Notes under the pieces: generated by a model
Told to the model about the DNA's origin: nothing
Seen by the model: the letters and a program-made list of their open reading frames with translations, nothing else
The model's database searches: none
In this document: positions 21,485 to 29,372 of the stretch, in pieces
Numbering within the stretch: the first letter of the stretch is position 1
Layout: each line of letters begins with the position of its first letter
Position numbers and translations under genes: made by a program
DNA from: a virus
Direction: 5' to 3' (one strand)
IMG/VR virus record: IMGVR_UViG_3300025264_000075
Coordinates: 1-29,756 of that record
Length of the DNA stretch: 29,756 bases

Positions 21485-22401
21485 TAGAAGAAGACCCCGC
21501 TGGATATGCCAGTCGCCTGATACTGGTCGAGGGTCATCAGGATCGAATTGATCTCCCCGGCTGCGGTTGTGATCGCGGCGTCGCCGGAGCCGATAGTCGT
21601 CACTGTCCCCAGGTCGCGATCGCGGAACACGATCTTGGACAGGTCGAGACAGGCCTGGACGACCAGCTCCGGATAGTCGTACCGGTAGAGTGATGCACCG
21701 CCGCTATGGGTCGCTCCAGTCGTGCCATTGACGGCCCGCTCCACGGTCAGGGTATTGCCAGAGATCGCCGTGATATATAGCTGCTCCGAGTCGATAAGGA
21801 TGGTCTGCGCGGGGCCGAGATTGGTCGCAGACGTTACCGACGCGGATGTCGCCGTTGTTGATCCTATGGCATCAGAAGTGGTGACACTGACCGTGTCAGC
21901 GGTGTAGCCCCAGGTGGCGAGGATCGAGAGGGTCTGCTGGCCTGCGTCGAACCCTTTGGTCGTGTCCTCGTTCAACTTCAAGATCGTTTTCGGTGTTGAG
22001 TTGTAGGGCATCAGCCAGAAGTCCGCGTTGTAGCCCTCAGTCAACGTCTCCGAGGTCGCCCGGTCGGTTGCGCCGTATGCCGTGACCGTGGTCGGGCTGA
22101 CGATCCAGCCGTCGAGCGGCACGACGCCGGGAGTCGACATAGAGGTCTTGATGTCGTCCGTTGTCGCGACAATCTGATACTGCGGAGAGTTTCGCAGACT
22201 ACCAGTTCCGATGTCGTAGTACCGAGTCTCGGTCAGCGGCCCGAATGTACCGCCGCCGCAGTAGTCGTCGATCCTCCGGCTCGCCGCCTCCAGGATGCGC
22301 CGTATCGAACCCGCGTCAGACGTCCAGCCGGACGAGTAGCTCGTGCCGGCAAGGTAATCCCGCAGATCGTCAGCGGTCGCGTATGTGTGACGGGTCGCCA
22401 C
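21484..22401 (-). CDS. Head-tail connector protein
   Basis: The protein is 305 residues, from a GTG within a TAGTG overlap. The N-terminal ~50 residues (ATADDLRDYLAG ... IRRILEAASRRIDDYCGG) are helical and match the start of gp6-type connector proteins. A long beta-rich middle (TVSVTTSDAIGSTTATSASV, QTILIDSEQLYITAIS) is followed by a helical end (PELVVQACLDLSKIVFRDRD). It would form a ring between portal and tail. It is longer than gp6-type connectors, which usually stay near 100-150 residues, so an insertion domain is likely. Confidence 0.65.
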   Translation of the reverse strand: MATRHTYATADDLRDYLAGTSYSSGWTSDAGSIRRILEAASRRIDDYCGGGTFGPLTETRYYDIGTGSLRNSPQYQIVATTDDIKTSMSTPGVVPLDGWIVSPTTVTAYGATDRATSETLTEGYNADFWLMPYNSTPKTILKLNEDTTKGFDAGQQTLSILATWGYTADTVSVTTSDAIGSTTATSASVTSATNLGPAQTILIDSEQLYITAISGNTLTVERAVNGTTGATHSGGASLYRYDYPELVVQACLDLSKIVFRDRDLGTVTTIGSGDAAITTAAGEINSILMTLDQYQATGISSGVFF

Positions 22402-22574
22402 TATTTATTCTCCCCGGTCGCGGCCTGCTTGTTCCTGGGCTTCGCTGACTGCTTCTTGAAATAGTCAGGGTATTTCTTGAGGAGTGCGGCGGGGACGTCG
22501 TAGACCTCGCCCATCTCGTACACCTCCCCGGTTGCGCCGAACGTGACATTCACCAGGCTCTTGGCCTTTGCCAT
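22401..22574 (-). CDS. Small basic head-module protein, 57 residues
   Basis: I chose the ATG at 22574 behind a GGAGGAG site; a longer reading frame runs through the hairpin to 22619 and is unlikely. The N-terminal half is strand-like (SLVNVTFGATGEVYEMGEVY) and the C-terminus is Lys/Gln-rich and probably disordered. Small proteins of this type often follow the capsid gene. Function unknown; a capsid or connector accessory role is possible. Confidence 0.65.
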   Translation of the reverse strand: MAKAKSLVNVTFGATGEVYEMGEVYDVPAALLKKYPDYFKKQSAKPRNKQAATGENK

Positions 22575-22591
22575 AAATCTCCTCCCGACCA

Positions 22592-22617
22592 GGGGGCGAG
22601 GCCGAAGCCCCGCCCCC
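22592..22617 (-). other. GC hairpin with UUCG tetraloop after the capsid gene
   Basis: The arms at 22592-22602 and 22607-22617 pair over 11 positions (one G-U wobble in the minus-strand RNA) around a UUCG tetraloop. It sits between the capsid stop (22634) and the next start (22574). It has no U tract. It may protect the capsid mRNA 3' side or damp transcription into connector genes. Confidence 0.75.
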
Positions 22618-22633
22618 ACTTGTTGCCGCTAAA

Positions 22634-23941
22634 CTATGCGGCTCTGGGAATCTTAAACGCTGCCGCCAGTCCGACCTGACCGTCGCCTCGCCGTGAAGCA
22701 AAGAAGCCCACTTGATCGTTCTCCATGTACAGGCTGTCATTGCGCCTTATGGTGAATCCGACCCGGTCGAATATGTAGTACTGCCGGAAGTCCCCGAAGA
22801 TCGCGATCTTCTCGGTGCTGGTGATGTTGCCGCCCAGTCCGCTGGTGACGTCGGTATCCACCACTGGCCGACCCAGGATGAACGCTGACGGAGCGGTGGT
22901 GATGTTGGCGATCCCAGTGACGCCGTTTCCGGTGACCTGAATCTGGTTAATCAGCGAGTTAATAGCCGATTTCATGACCCAGGTGCTGTTCGCCCGATGC
23001 TGGGCTTCCAAGGCGTAGAACGTGCCGATGAGGTCTGCCACGACGACACTTGTCGATCCGGCCATCGTGTAGAACGCCACGTCGGAATCGGACATGATCC
23101 CTGCGTATTGTGTGGTGTTGTTCCCGCTGATGATGCCCACGTCCTCAAACCTGCCCGCGGACTCCTGGAATATCTGCGTTAGCAGAGCCGGGAGATTGAT
23201 CGCTGAGTCCTCCAGCAACTCACGGGTCGTCTTGACCAGACCGCCGGACTTCTCCAATGAGAAAGCAACCTGACCGACTACGGGAGTCTGGTCGGAGAAG
23301 GCGGCTTCCTCGGCGATCGCTGCCCAGGTCGCGCTGCCCATCGTCGGCACATAGCCGTCTTTGGACGACACGCGGATCACCGTGCAAAGGGGCCGAAGCT
23401 GAGAACCCGGTACTCCTGGGTCGTGTATTGTGCTGCTGATGAACATTTCTGGGACGAAGAACCCGCCCTCGGCATCCGTCTCCTCTTGCATGGCCTTAAC
23501 TTCGTCTACGCTGGCGGTCTTCCAGAACACGTCGTCGGACGGAGACCTCAACCACTTCACGAACGTGTCGGTCTGGAACCGGGCCTCCTCTTTCTGGGTA
23601 CTTCCCATCTGCTCCTGTACCCACATCGGCTGCGCCATCGCCGGGAGTCCCTTAACCCAGGAACTGGGCTTGTAGGACGCCTTGTTAATCGCACCGGTGT
23701 CATTCGCGTCGTATGCCGCGACGTCCTTGTCGGCGATCGGTACGCTGTTGGTCGGGCGACTGAACTCGCCCTGGAGAACCTTCAACTGGGACGCGGCCTG
23801 ATCGACCTTGTCGGCGGCCTCCATCTTGGCCTGCGCGTCGCCGATCATGCGCTCAAACTCTTCGACGTTGCCGCCGGTGAGAGCCGTCTCCGCTTGACCG
23901 AGCAGGGCGTTGGCCTCCTGTCTCGTCTCTTTGGTGTTCAA
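22634..23941 (-). CDS. Major capsid protein, HK97 fold
   Basis: The product is 435 residues. I chose a TTG start at 23941, which lies right after the protease stop and has AGGAG seven bases upstream; the frame extends upstream through the protease but without a ribosome site. Residues ~1-60 form a helical delta-domain-like scaffold (ANALLGQAETALTGGNVEEF, then an acidic/Ala-rich helix). The body follows with GGFFVPEMFISSTIHDPGVP, LVKTTRELLEDSAINLPALL, and an end with DRVGFTIRRNDSLYMENDQV GFFASRR, as in the HK97 family. The N-terminal part is likely removed by the upstream protease. Confidence 0.9.
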   Translation of the reverse strand: MNTKETRQEANALLGQAETALTGGNVEEFERMIGDAQAKMEAADKVDQAASQLKVLQGEFSRPTNSVPIADKDVAAYDANDTGAINKASYKPSSWVKGLPAMAQPMWVQEQMGSTQKEEARFQTDTFVKWLRSPSDDVFWKTASVDEVKAMQEETDAEGGFFVPEMFISSTIHDPGVPGSQLRPLCTVIRVSSKDGYVPTMGSATWAAIAEEAAFSDQTPVVGQVAFSLEKSGGLVKTTRELLEDSAINLPALLTQIFQESAGRFEDVGIISGNNTTQYAGIMSDSDVAFYTMAGSTSVVVADLIGTFYALEAQHRANSTWVMKSAINSLINQIQVTGNGVTGIANITTAPSAFILGRPVVDTDVTSGLGGNITSTEKIAIFGDFRQYYIFDRVGFTIRRNDSLYMENDQVGFFASRRGDGQVGLAAAFKIPRAA

Positions 23942-23942
23942 A

Positions 23943-25187
23943 TCACAACTCCTTCGCTTGGTGTATTCCATGCAGGGCGAGCTTGGCTCGTTGTAGGCGC
24001 AACGATCGTTCTGCCGTGTCCGTGGCGACCTCTGGGGCCGTGTCGGAGGCGGCTTCGTCCGTTGCGTCGGAGTCGTCCTCGCCGGTTGCTGGCTCAAATT
24101 TAATGCCATCGTGATCCGTGCAGAACGCACGAGCCTCGGCCTCTGTCCAGTCATCGAGAGGCAGGCGGTACGATGCGATGGCCCAATCCCCGGTCTCTGT
24201 CTCCCTGCCGTATAGCACCTCGACCGGTTTGTCGTCGATGGTCTCGGCGGCGGTGCGGAATCGGTCGAACTCGCCTGGCTCCCGCATCCTGCAGGCGTGG
24301 AAATTCGGATACGGCTTGGAGTGGTCGGGCAGTTCGGCTGACCGAAGTTCGGACGGCTTCCGACCCGCGTCGCGGAGATGGCGAGCGAGGTGGTTGTAGA
24401 CCCCGCGCCGGTCGTTCTCTGGTATCGACGTCTTGCGAGCGTTGAGGTTGCTGAGAGCGGTAGTGACCGCCCTGACATTAGCAGCACCGCCCTTGCCGTT
24501 ACGCCCGACGTGGTGGTGCAGATATTTGTAGCTCGCCTTGAGTTCTGGGTCGCCCTCTGGATCGACCCAGGCGTGGGACGCTCTGAGGATCGCCGCCCCA
24601 CCCTTGATCCGACCCCGCATCAGTTGACCGTCCCAGGCATCCTCGGCCCATGCCGTCAGATGCGACGGGATCGCGCCCTTCTCCTCAGTTGTTGTCGGTG
24701 CAGTCTTAGCCGCAACTGTCGAGGTCGATGGAGACGACCCACGTATTACCGACGAAACCTCGACCCAGTCAAGGTTCCCGATGCGCCGGATCACTGTCGA
24801 CACGTCCTCGCCTTCGTGCGTGATGTCGTCGTCCTTCGGGATGTTGAACCCGACGCTCCACTCCCTGACGAAATCTCCCGCGACGTTGCTGAACGCCTCC
24901 CGGCCTGCCTGAGTGTCCATGTTCATCTGCATCCGCGTGAACAGCCGATATTCGTCGCCCTCGATATGTCTGGGTTGTGCGAATACGACCTTACCGACCA
25001 GCTTGCCTTGATCGTGACCGGACAGGACTGGGATCGGGAGGTTGCCCGCTATAGAGGAATCAAAGGCGGTCGGCTCCACGATGTCGCCGTCGGCGTCGAT
25101 CACACCCATCGAGTTGGTGTACGCCTCAACGATCCCCTCGGCCTCATCGACGGCCTTCGCGCTCGCGATCATCGTCTTGTGAATCAT
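23943..25187 (-). CDS. HK97-family prohead protease with C-terminal extension
   Basis: The 414-residue protein begins in an ATGA overlap with the portal gene. The first ~165 residues have the protease layout: EAYTNSMGVIDADGDIVEPTAF, then LSGHDQGKLVGKV with the probable catalytic His, and FVREWSVGFNIPKDD near the Ser region. The C-terminal ~240 residues are a second part with RVDPEGD-type and YKYLHHHVG, ALSNLNARKTSIPENDRRGV YNHLARHLRDAGR, and an acidic/Ala-rich end. This extension resembles sequence seen on some phage proteases and may serve as scaffold. It would cut the capsid scaffold domain. Confidence 0.85.
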   Translation of the reverse strand: MIHKTMIASAKAVDEAEGIVEAYTNSMGVIDADGDIVEPTAFDSSIAGNLPIPVLSGHDQGKLVGKVVFAQPRHIEGDEYRLFTRMQMNMDTQAGREAFSNVAGDFVREWSVGFNIPKDDDITHEGEDVSTVIRRIGNLDWVEVSSVIRGSSPSTSTVAAKTAPTTTEEKGAIPSHLTAWAEDAWDGQLMRGRIKGGAAILRASHAWVDPEGDPELKASYKYLHHHVGRNGKGGAANVRAVTTALSNLNARKTSIPENDRRGVYNHLARHLRDAGRKPSELRSAELPDHSKPYPNFHACRMREPGEFDRFRTAAETIDDKPVEVLYGRETETGDWAIASYRLPLDDWTEAEARAFCTDHDGIKFEPATGEDDSDATDEAASDTAPEVATDTAERSLRLQRAKLALHGIHQAKEL

Positions 25188-27256
25188 AGAGTCTCCTCCG
25201 GCTTATATCCGCGTGGCATTGGAGTCCAGTTGAGCGTCCCGTTCGGGTGGTCGTCGATATTCTGGGCGGCGTCCAACGCGTAGACCTGACCGTGACGTTC
25301 AGCGCATGTGCGCCCGTGTGGATCGCCTGGGTCGATATAGTTGTCGTCAGGGTCGCCGTCTACGTCGTCAGCCTGCACATATCCGAAGCCCTGCTCTTTG
25401 TAGAATCCGACTGTGGTCTGATTCTGGCTCCTCATGATCTCGGTTCGGGCGATCAGCCTTGACCGGTTCTCGGTCTCGCCCAGGATCGAACGGATGCCGG
25501 GGAACTTGTCGTCCGGTACGCCCCGCGCCAGTTGTTCGATCGAGTACCCGCGTTCCAGGCCGATACCGACCGCCCTGCCGATGGCCTTGGAGGTTGTCCG
25601 GTGGATCATCGCGGCCCGTGTCGGTGCCTGGGTCAGTACCCGCTGAACCGTCGGCAGCTTGTCGCTCCAGTCGAGAGTCCCGGCGACGCCCACGTCGTTG
25701 ATCGCGCTGAACGTCCGCTTGGAGACCCGGCGATACGCGGCCTCTAATATCTTCTCCATGTTCCCGGTCTCGATCGGCGGCAGCATGTCGACGGTCTCAA
25801 ACGGGTACGCCTTCGTCGAGGTGGTCTGCCGCTCCATGTGACGGCCCAGGATGCCGTCGACCCGGTTGCGGATACCGCGAAAATGCGTGAGGGTCTTAGC
25901 TGCCAGGGCGTCGGTTTCCTCCTCGCGTTCCTCAAGGATGCGACGAGCCAGCATACGACCGCGAGGGACGACGCGAGGAGCTTTGACCTGGGCGAGAATC
26001 GGGTGGGCTTGTTCGATCGGCGCGGCATCTACCGCAACTGGTGCAGCGTCGCCCTCGGCAACCTCAAAGACGCTCGACGGGATACGCCGAAGCGCACCTT
26101 CCGAGACCGCGTCGAATCCCAATGCCTCCCGCGTCTCGTTCAGCGTGATGATGCCGCCCGCGAATAGGGCTGTCAGCCGGGTCGTCGTCGCGGCCTGATC
26201 GTCGAGCGTTGCCCGCATCGCGGCCCAATCGACCGCCAGGGTCTCGTTGCCCTTGTACTCGTCGAATAGGTTCGCGTTGAAATACCGGAGAATCCTCGCG
26301 ACCATCGGCTCCAGGGTCTCGGAGTGGAACGCCAGCCGAGCCTCCCGGTAATTACTGAAGGTCGACCGCTGCAGTCCGACGTTGGCCCCGACTAGGATCG
26401 GTGGGACTCCGAACACCGCACAGATGCGGGACTCGGTCAGGTTGTGCAGCCCGCCCAGTTCCATGTCCTTGGGCGAGTTCGACATCGGCTGATACTCGGC
26501 ATCATCGTCGAGGATCGCGACGCGGTGGAAGTTATTGACCCCGCCGAACTGCGACCGCCACCGCGATCGGATCGTCGACGCCTCCTCCTGGGAGGTCAGG
26601 CGACGCTTCACTTTGAGCAAGCCGCTCGGCACGCCCGCGTTCTGGAAATAGACCTTCGCGAAATCGGTCATGTTGAGGTCGAGGTTGACCGTGCGGGACG
26701 CGACCTGGAGAGGGCTGAGACCGTAGATATCGCCAGCGGGATTCGGTAGAGCCAGATGGCACATGTCCCGCGCCTCGACGCCGTACTCGATGCCGCCGAC
26801 GGTGTAGATGTAGCTCTCTGCGCCGTAGTCCCCGGCGACGATGGTGACTCGGTCAGGCCGTAGGAGGTACATCGCCGAGACCTGATCGCCCTTGCCCCGT
26901 TCCTTGATCACGTAGGCGTTGCCCGCAACCATCAGGAACGTGACCAGCCGCTCAATGAATGAGTACCAGTCGGTATAGGGATTCGGCTTGGTGGTCAGGT
27001 CATACAGGAGGCCGCGTTCGACCTCAACGCTGCCGCCGTCAGTAGACGGAGCCTGGACATAGTACCGGGGCGATGCCGCAGAGGTCGCCAGCTCCCTGAT
27101 GCAGGCGTGGACGATCTCGTTCTTGCTGTATCCCTCGGATGCGAAGCTGGCATAGTTAACATCAGGATAGCTGGCCTGCCCCACGTCGAGGTTGAGTGGA
27201 ACGGTGGTCGATAATTCCTGTTGCTGCTTGCGTAACAGCGTGTCCCAGAACGCCAA
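25184..27256 (-). CDS. Portal protein fused to a MuF-type minor head protein
   Basis: The product is 690 residues from a TTG start with GGAGG six bases upstream. Residues ~1-400 have portal features: WYSFIERLVTFLMVAGNAYV, MCHLALPNPAGDIYGLSPLQ, LGGLHNLTESRICAVFGVPP. A linker rich in acidic residues follows. The last ~200 residues are a Mu gpF-like domain: a helical part, then RTEIMRSQNQTTVGFYKEQG (about residues 604-623), ADDVDGDPDDNYIDPGD, and TCAERHGQVYAL near the C-terminus. The portal forms the DNA gateway; MuF proteins are usually separate. The read-through frame is continuous with no sign of a frameshift. Confidence 0.88.
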   Translation of the reverse strand: MAFWDTLLRKQQQELSTTVPLNLDVGQASYPDVNYASFASEGYSKNEIVHACIRELATSAASPRYYVQAPSTDGGSVEVERGLLYDLTTKPNPYTDWYSFIERLVTFLMVAGNAYVIKERGKGDQVSAMYLLRPDRVTIVAGDYGAESYIYTVGGIEYGVEARDMCHLALPNPAGDIYGLSPLQVASRTVNLDLNMTDFAKVYFQNAGVPSGLLKVKRRLTSQEEASTIRSRWRSQFGGVNNFHRVAILDDDAEYQPMSNSPKDMELGGLHNLTESRICAVFGVPPILVGANVGLQRSTFSNYREARLAFHSETLEPMVARILRYFNANLFDEYKGNETLAVDWAAMRATLDDQAATTTRLTALFAGGIITLNETREALGFDAVSEGALRRIPSSVFEVAEGDAAPVAVDAAPIEQAHPILAQVKAPRVVPRGRMLARRILEEREEETDALAAKTLTHFRGIRNRVDGILGRHMERQTTSTKAYPFETVDMLPPIETGNMEKILEAAYRRVSKRTFSAINDVGVAGTLDWSDKLPTVQRVLTQAPTRAAMIHRTTSKAIGRAVGIGLERGYSIEQLARGVPDDKFPGIRSILGETENRSRLIARTEIMRSQNQTTVGFYKEQGFGYVQADDVDGDPDDNYIDPGDPHGRTCAERHGQVYALDAAQNIDDHPNGTLNWTPMPRGYKPEETL

Positions 27257-27338
27257 TAGTGACCTCCACCGGCGTTCGGGCGTGAGCCTCGGACACTGCG
27301 CCGGATCGGGCCACTGTCATGGAAGATACCACGACGAA

Positions 27339-27560
27339 TCACACCGCGTCAAACATAGGCCCAGGGCGACTGCCATCGTCGCGAACCCAAACCAGTGAAT
27401 AGATAACTGGTTTATACGTGAGAAGAAGGTCGACTATATATTCATCGCTGATAATAACCGGGCTTGAAAGCTCGATCTTAGACTTGTCCTCATTAAATCC
27501 CTCCACCCATACGCCTCTCCTACCCATCTCTGCCATTACATCAATAAGTTCACTCATCAT
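27339..27560 (-). CDS. Small acidic hypothetical protein, 73 residues
   Basis: A doubled ATG (27560 and 27557) follows a GAGGTGG site and overlaps the end of the Com-like gene. The protein reads SELIDVMAEMGRRGVWVEGF, a second strand region, then ISDEYIVDLLLTYKPVIYSL and a polar end. It looks like a small alpha/beta domain. Family not recognised. The bases are visibly more AT-rich than those of the neighbouring genes, a hint of recent transfer. Confidence 0.65.
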   Translation of the reverse strand: MMSELIDVMAEMGRRGVWVEGFNEDKSKIELSSPVIISDEYIVDLLLTYKPVIYSLVWVRDDGSRPGPMFDAV

Positions 27561-27675
27561 CCACCTCGTTGCGGGTCTTGCACCGGCTGCACACGATCAC
27601 CGTACCGGGAGCGGCCTTCTCCGCGAGGAGTTTGCCGCAACATACACAACGCATCACTTTGGTTTCATCCGTCAC
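27550..27675 (-). CDS. Com-like zinc-finger protein
   Basis: The 41-residue reading frame begins with a GTG at 27675 (MTDETKVMRCVCCGKLL); an ATG seven codons in (27654) would give 34 residues. The pattern CVCCGKLLAEKAA...VIVCSRCKTRNE has two Cys pairs about 20 residues apart, with the GKLL spacer as in phage Mu Com, a zinc-finger regulator of mom DNA modification translation. The ribosome site is weak. Com homologues are widespread in phages without mom. It lies between terL and the 73-residue gene. No Mom-type acetylaminating enzyme is visible. Confidence 0.68.
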   Translation of the reverse strand: MTDETKVMRCVCCGKLLAEKAAPGTVIVCSRCKTRNEVDDE

Positions 27676-27743
27676 GCCCTGGCGTATCCGTTAACGGATT
27701 GACCGTTGACGACCCACGCCAGCGGAAGATATATGATCACCAT
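27672..27743 (-). CDS. Possible 23-residue ORF at the end of terL
   Basis: An ATG overlapping the terL stop opens a short frame (MVIIYLPLAWVV...) that ends overlapping the Com GTG (GTGA). Its coupling pattern is tidy and it is partly hydrophobic, but it carries the operator-like palindrome in its second half and has no ribosome site. It may only be a leader or chance. Confidence 0.25.
   Translation of the reverse strand: MVIIYLPLAWVVNGQSVNGYARA
27686..27706. promoter_or_regulatory. Second copy of the GTTAAC palindrome repeat
   Basis: The 21 bases here are identical to 10588-10608, including the perfect palindrome ATCCGTTAACGGAT (27686-27699). It lies just after terL, upstream of the Com-like gene. 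Both copies are in or near gene junctions, as expected for regulatory sites. Confidence 0.65.
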
Positions 27744-28942
27744 ACCCCGACCCCTGCCGCGCCTGTACGCCCATATACCGCCAGGGCCAGAGCCATCACG
27801 CAGTCGTCGTGCATCCCGTCCGGTGCTGAGTACCTGACGCCCGTCCTGGTGTATTCGTAGGCGAAGGCATCCAACTCGGAGACGATCACGCCCTGCGGAT
27901 ACCTGACCTCCCCGGTCTGGATCGCCATCGCCAAGCCCTCCATGAGTCGCTGCTTCGATGGGGAGGAGAAGTGGTAGCCCTCCACGTTCGACAGTTCCCG
28001 CTGGAGCCGTTCGACGATAGGATCGCCGACCCCGGTTGAGTCCACGATGGCAGACGTCGCACCGATCTCTTGGGCCAGCCGCTTGACGGTTTCCTCCCAG
28101 GGCCACTGGTATCGGTCGAACCGGCAGACGGCTCCCGTGGCGTCGAGGCCGATCACGACCGTCCAGTCCACGCTCTTCGCCAGGTCGACCCCGTAGACGA
28201 CCGGAGGATCGCCGGAGACGTCACCAATGCAGGCTCGGATAGCTTCCTGCCCGAATGGGTTCCCGCCGTCGTCGGATGGTTCGGCGAAGTACAACTCGCG
28301 GAACACGTTCTCCGGTAGTTGCCGTTGAGCCTGCGCGACTTCCTCCGAGTCAACGATCCCCGCGTCGATAGCGTCCGAAGCCGTCAGCTTCGCGTATGTC
28401 CACCCAGGCTCCCCGCCCTCGGCCCGACGCGCCAGGGCATACGCCCAGTTCCGGCGGCCCTTGACGTTGCCGATGATCCGCACCGGGCCACGGGTCGCGG
28501 TCAGGGTCGAACGTACCGCATGCCATGCTTCCTCCCGCATCCGCGTCGCCTCGTCCAGCACGGCGGCGTAGACGTCCTCGCCGTAGAGGTTGTCCGGCTT
28601 CTCGGCAGACCTGAACGAGATGATCGCCCCGTTCACCAGCGTGATCGTTAGCTCGGATTCGTTGGCGGTGTACAGGGTGTCGTCCAGGCCGCGCTTGAGC
28701 CGCCGATAGGCGACCTTGGCCTGCGGATAGACCGGGCTGATCCACCAGAACGCCTGACCCCGCAGCCCGCCCATAGCCTGCTCCAGAATCCACGCGATGC
28801 AGGCGACAGTCTTGCCGCACTTCGTACTGCCCTCGATGATCCCGTAGCGGTCAGGGCTGAATATCGCCGCCTGTTGTTTCGGGTAGAGGCTGGGTCTCCG
28901 ATATATCACCGTCGGGGCCGTTGCCGTTGAGGTAGTTGCCAC
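27737..28942 (-). CDS. terL: Terminase large subunit
   Basis: The 401-residue protein starts at a GTG with a GAGG site, 92 bases inside the end of terS. The ATPase part has YPKQQ near 20-24, Walker A GSTKCGKT at 38-45 and Walker B AAVLDE at 126-131. The nuclease part has the RNase H-like Asp residues in GVDLAKS (~252) and VDSTGVGD (~301), and a final HDDC motif near 378. This is the standard motor of DNA packaging that also makes the cut. The length of ~400 is short but within the family range. Confidence 0.92.
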   Translation of the reverse strand: MATTSTATAPTVIYRRPSLYPKQQAAIFSPDRYGIIEGSTKCGKTVACIAWILEQAMGGLRGQAFWWISPVYPQAKVAYRRLKRGLDDTLYTANESELTITLVNGAIISFRSAEKPDNLYGEDVYAAVLDEATRMREEAWHAVRSTLTATRGPVRIIGNVKGRRNWAYALARRAEGGEPGWTYAKLTASDAIDAGIVDSEEVAQAQRQLPENVFRELYFAEPSDDGGNPFGQEAIRACIGDVSGDPPVVYGVDLAKSVDWTVVIGLDATGAVCRFDRYQWPWEETVKRLAQEIGATSAIVDSTGVGDPIVERLQRELSNVEGYHFSSPSKQRLMEGLAMAIQTGEVRYPQGVIVSELDAFAYEYTRTGVRYSAPDGMHDDCVMALALAVYGRTGAAGVGVW

Positions 28943-29372
28943 TTGCTGCCTCGATACTGAATGTGACCTCGCCCTGGGTCAGGTTGATCGCCCGCTGGTC
29001 GATGGTGATTAACGGTTCCTTGGGAATCACGCCGTTGATCTCGCTGATCCGGTGCATGATCGACATCACCATCTTCGTCGCGGCCTCGTCACCGGCGAGA
29101 GCCTGGGGCCACCACCGGGACAGGAGCGTCGTGTACCGCTCCATCTGTAGCCCGCGTATCTGGTCGGCCATGCCGCTGTACTTCTCGGCGAGGTCGTTGA
29201 GGACCCGCTTGATCGACCGGTGAACCTGGGACTTGTCGACGCCCAGGGTCTCCCCGATCTGCTTCTCGGTCGCACCGCCTTTGTAAAGCTCCAGCATCTG
29301 ATACCGGCGCAGTTCAAACTCCGCCTTCTTCTGAGGCGTCGGATATAGCCCCGGCTGCTTGCGTTTTGCCAT
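28851..29372 (-). CDS. terS: Terminase small subunit (right copy)
   Basis: This 173-residue copy starts at ATG 29372 in the ATGA overlap with the methylase. HTH and helical core are as in the left copy: DKSQVHRSIKRVLNDLAEK. Differences from the left copy include Arg/Lys and Trp/Phe near residues 16-19, a few in the core, and ten of the last 19 residues. The overlap with terL constrains that end. If the genome is circular this and the left copy are alleles of one locus. Confidence 0.88.
   Translation of the reverse strand: MAKRKQPGLYPTPQKKAEFELRRYQMLELYKGGATEKQIGETLGVDKSQVHRSIKRVLNDLAEKYSGMADQIRGLQMERYTTLLSRWWPQALAGDEAATKMVMSIMHRISEINGVIPKEPLITIDQRAINLTQGEVTFSIEAASGNYLNGNGPDGDISETQPLPETTGGDIQP

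Noticed and set aside
23942-24601. N-terminal extension of the capsid frame to 24601
   Set aside because: It overlaps the protease in another frame and has low-complexity sequence; a TTG with a good ribosome site sits right after the protease stop.
255-28651. Many open frames on the plus strand, some over 150 codons, for example 16967-18661
   Set aside because: They lie opposite confident minus-strand genes, lack good ribosome sites, and have low-complexity Arg/Ser/Pro-rich products typical of GC-rich antisense frames.
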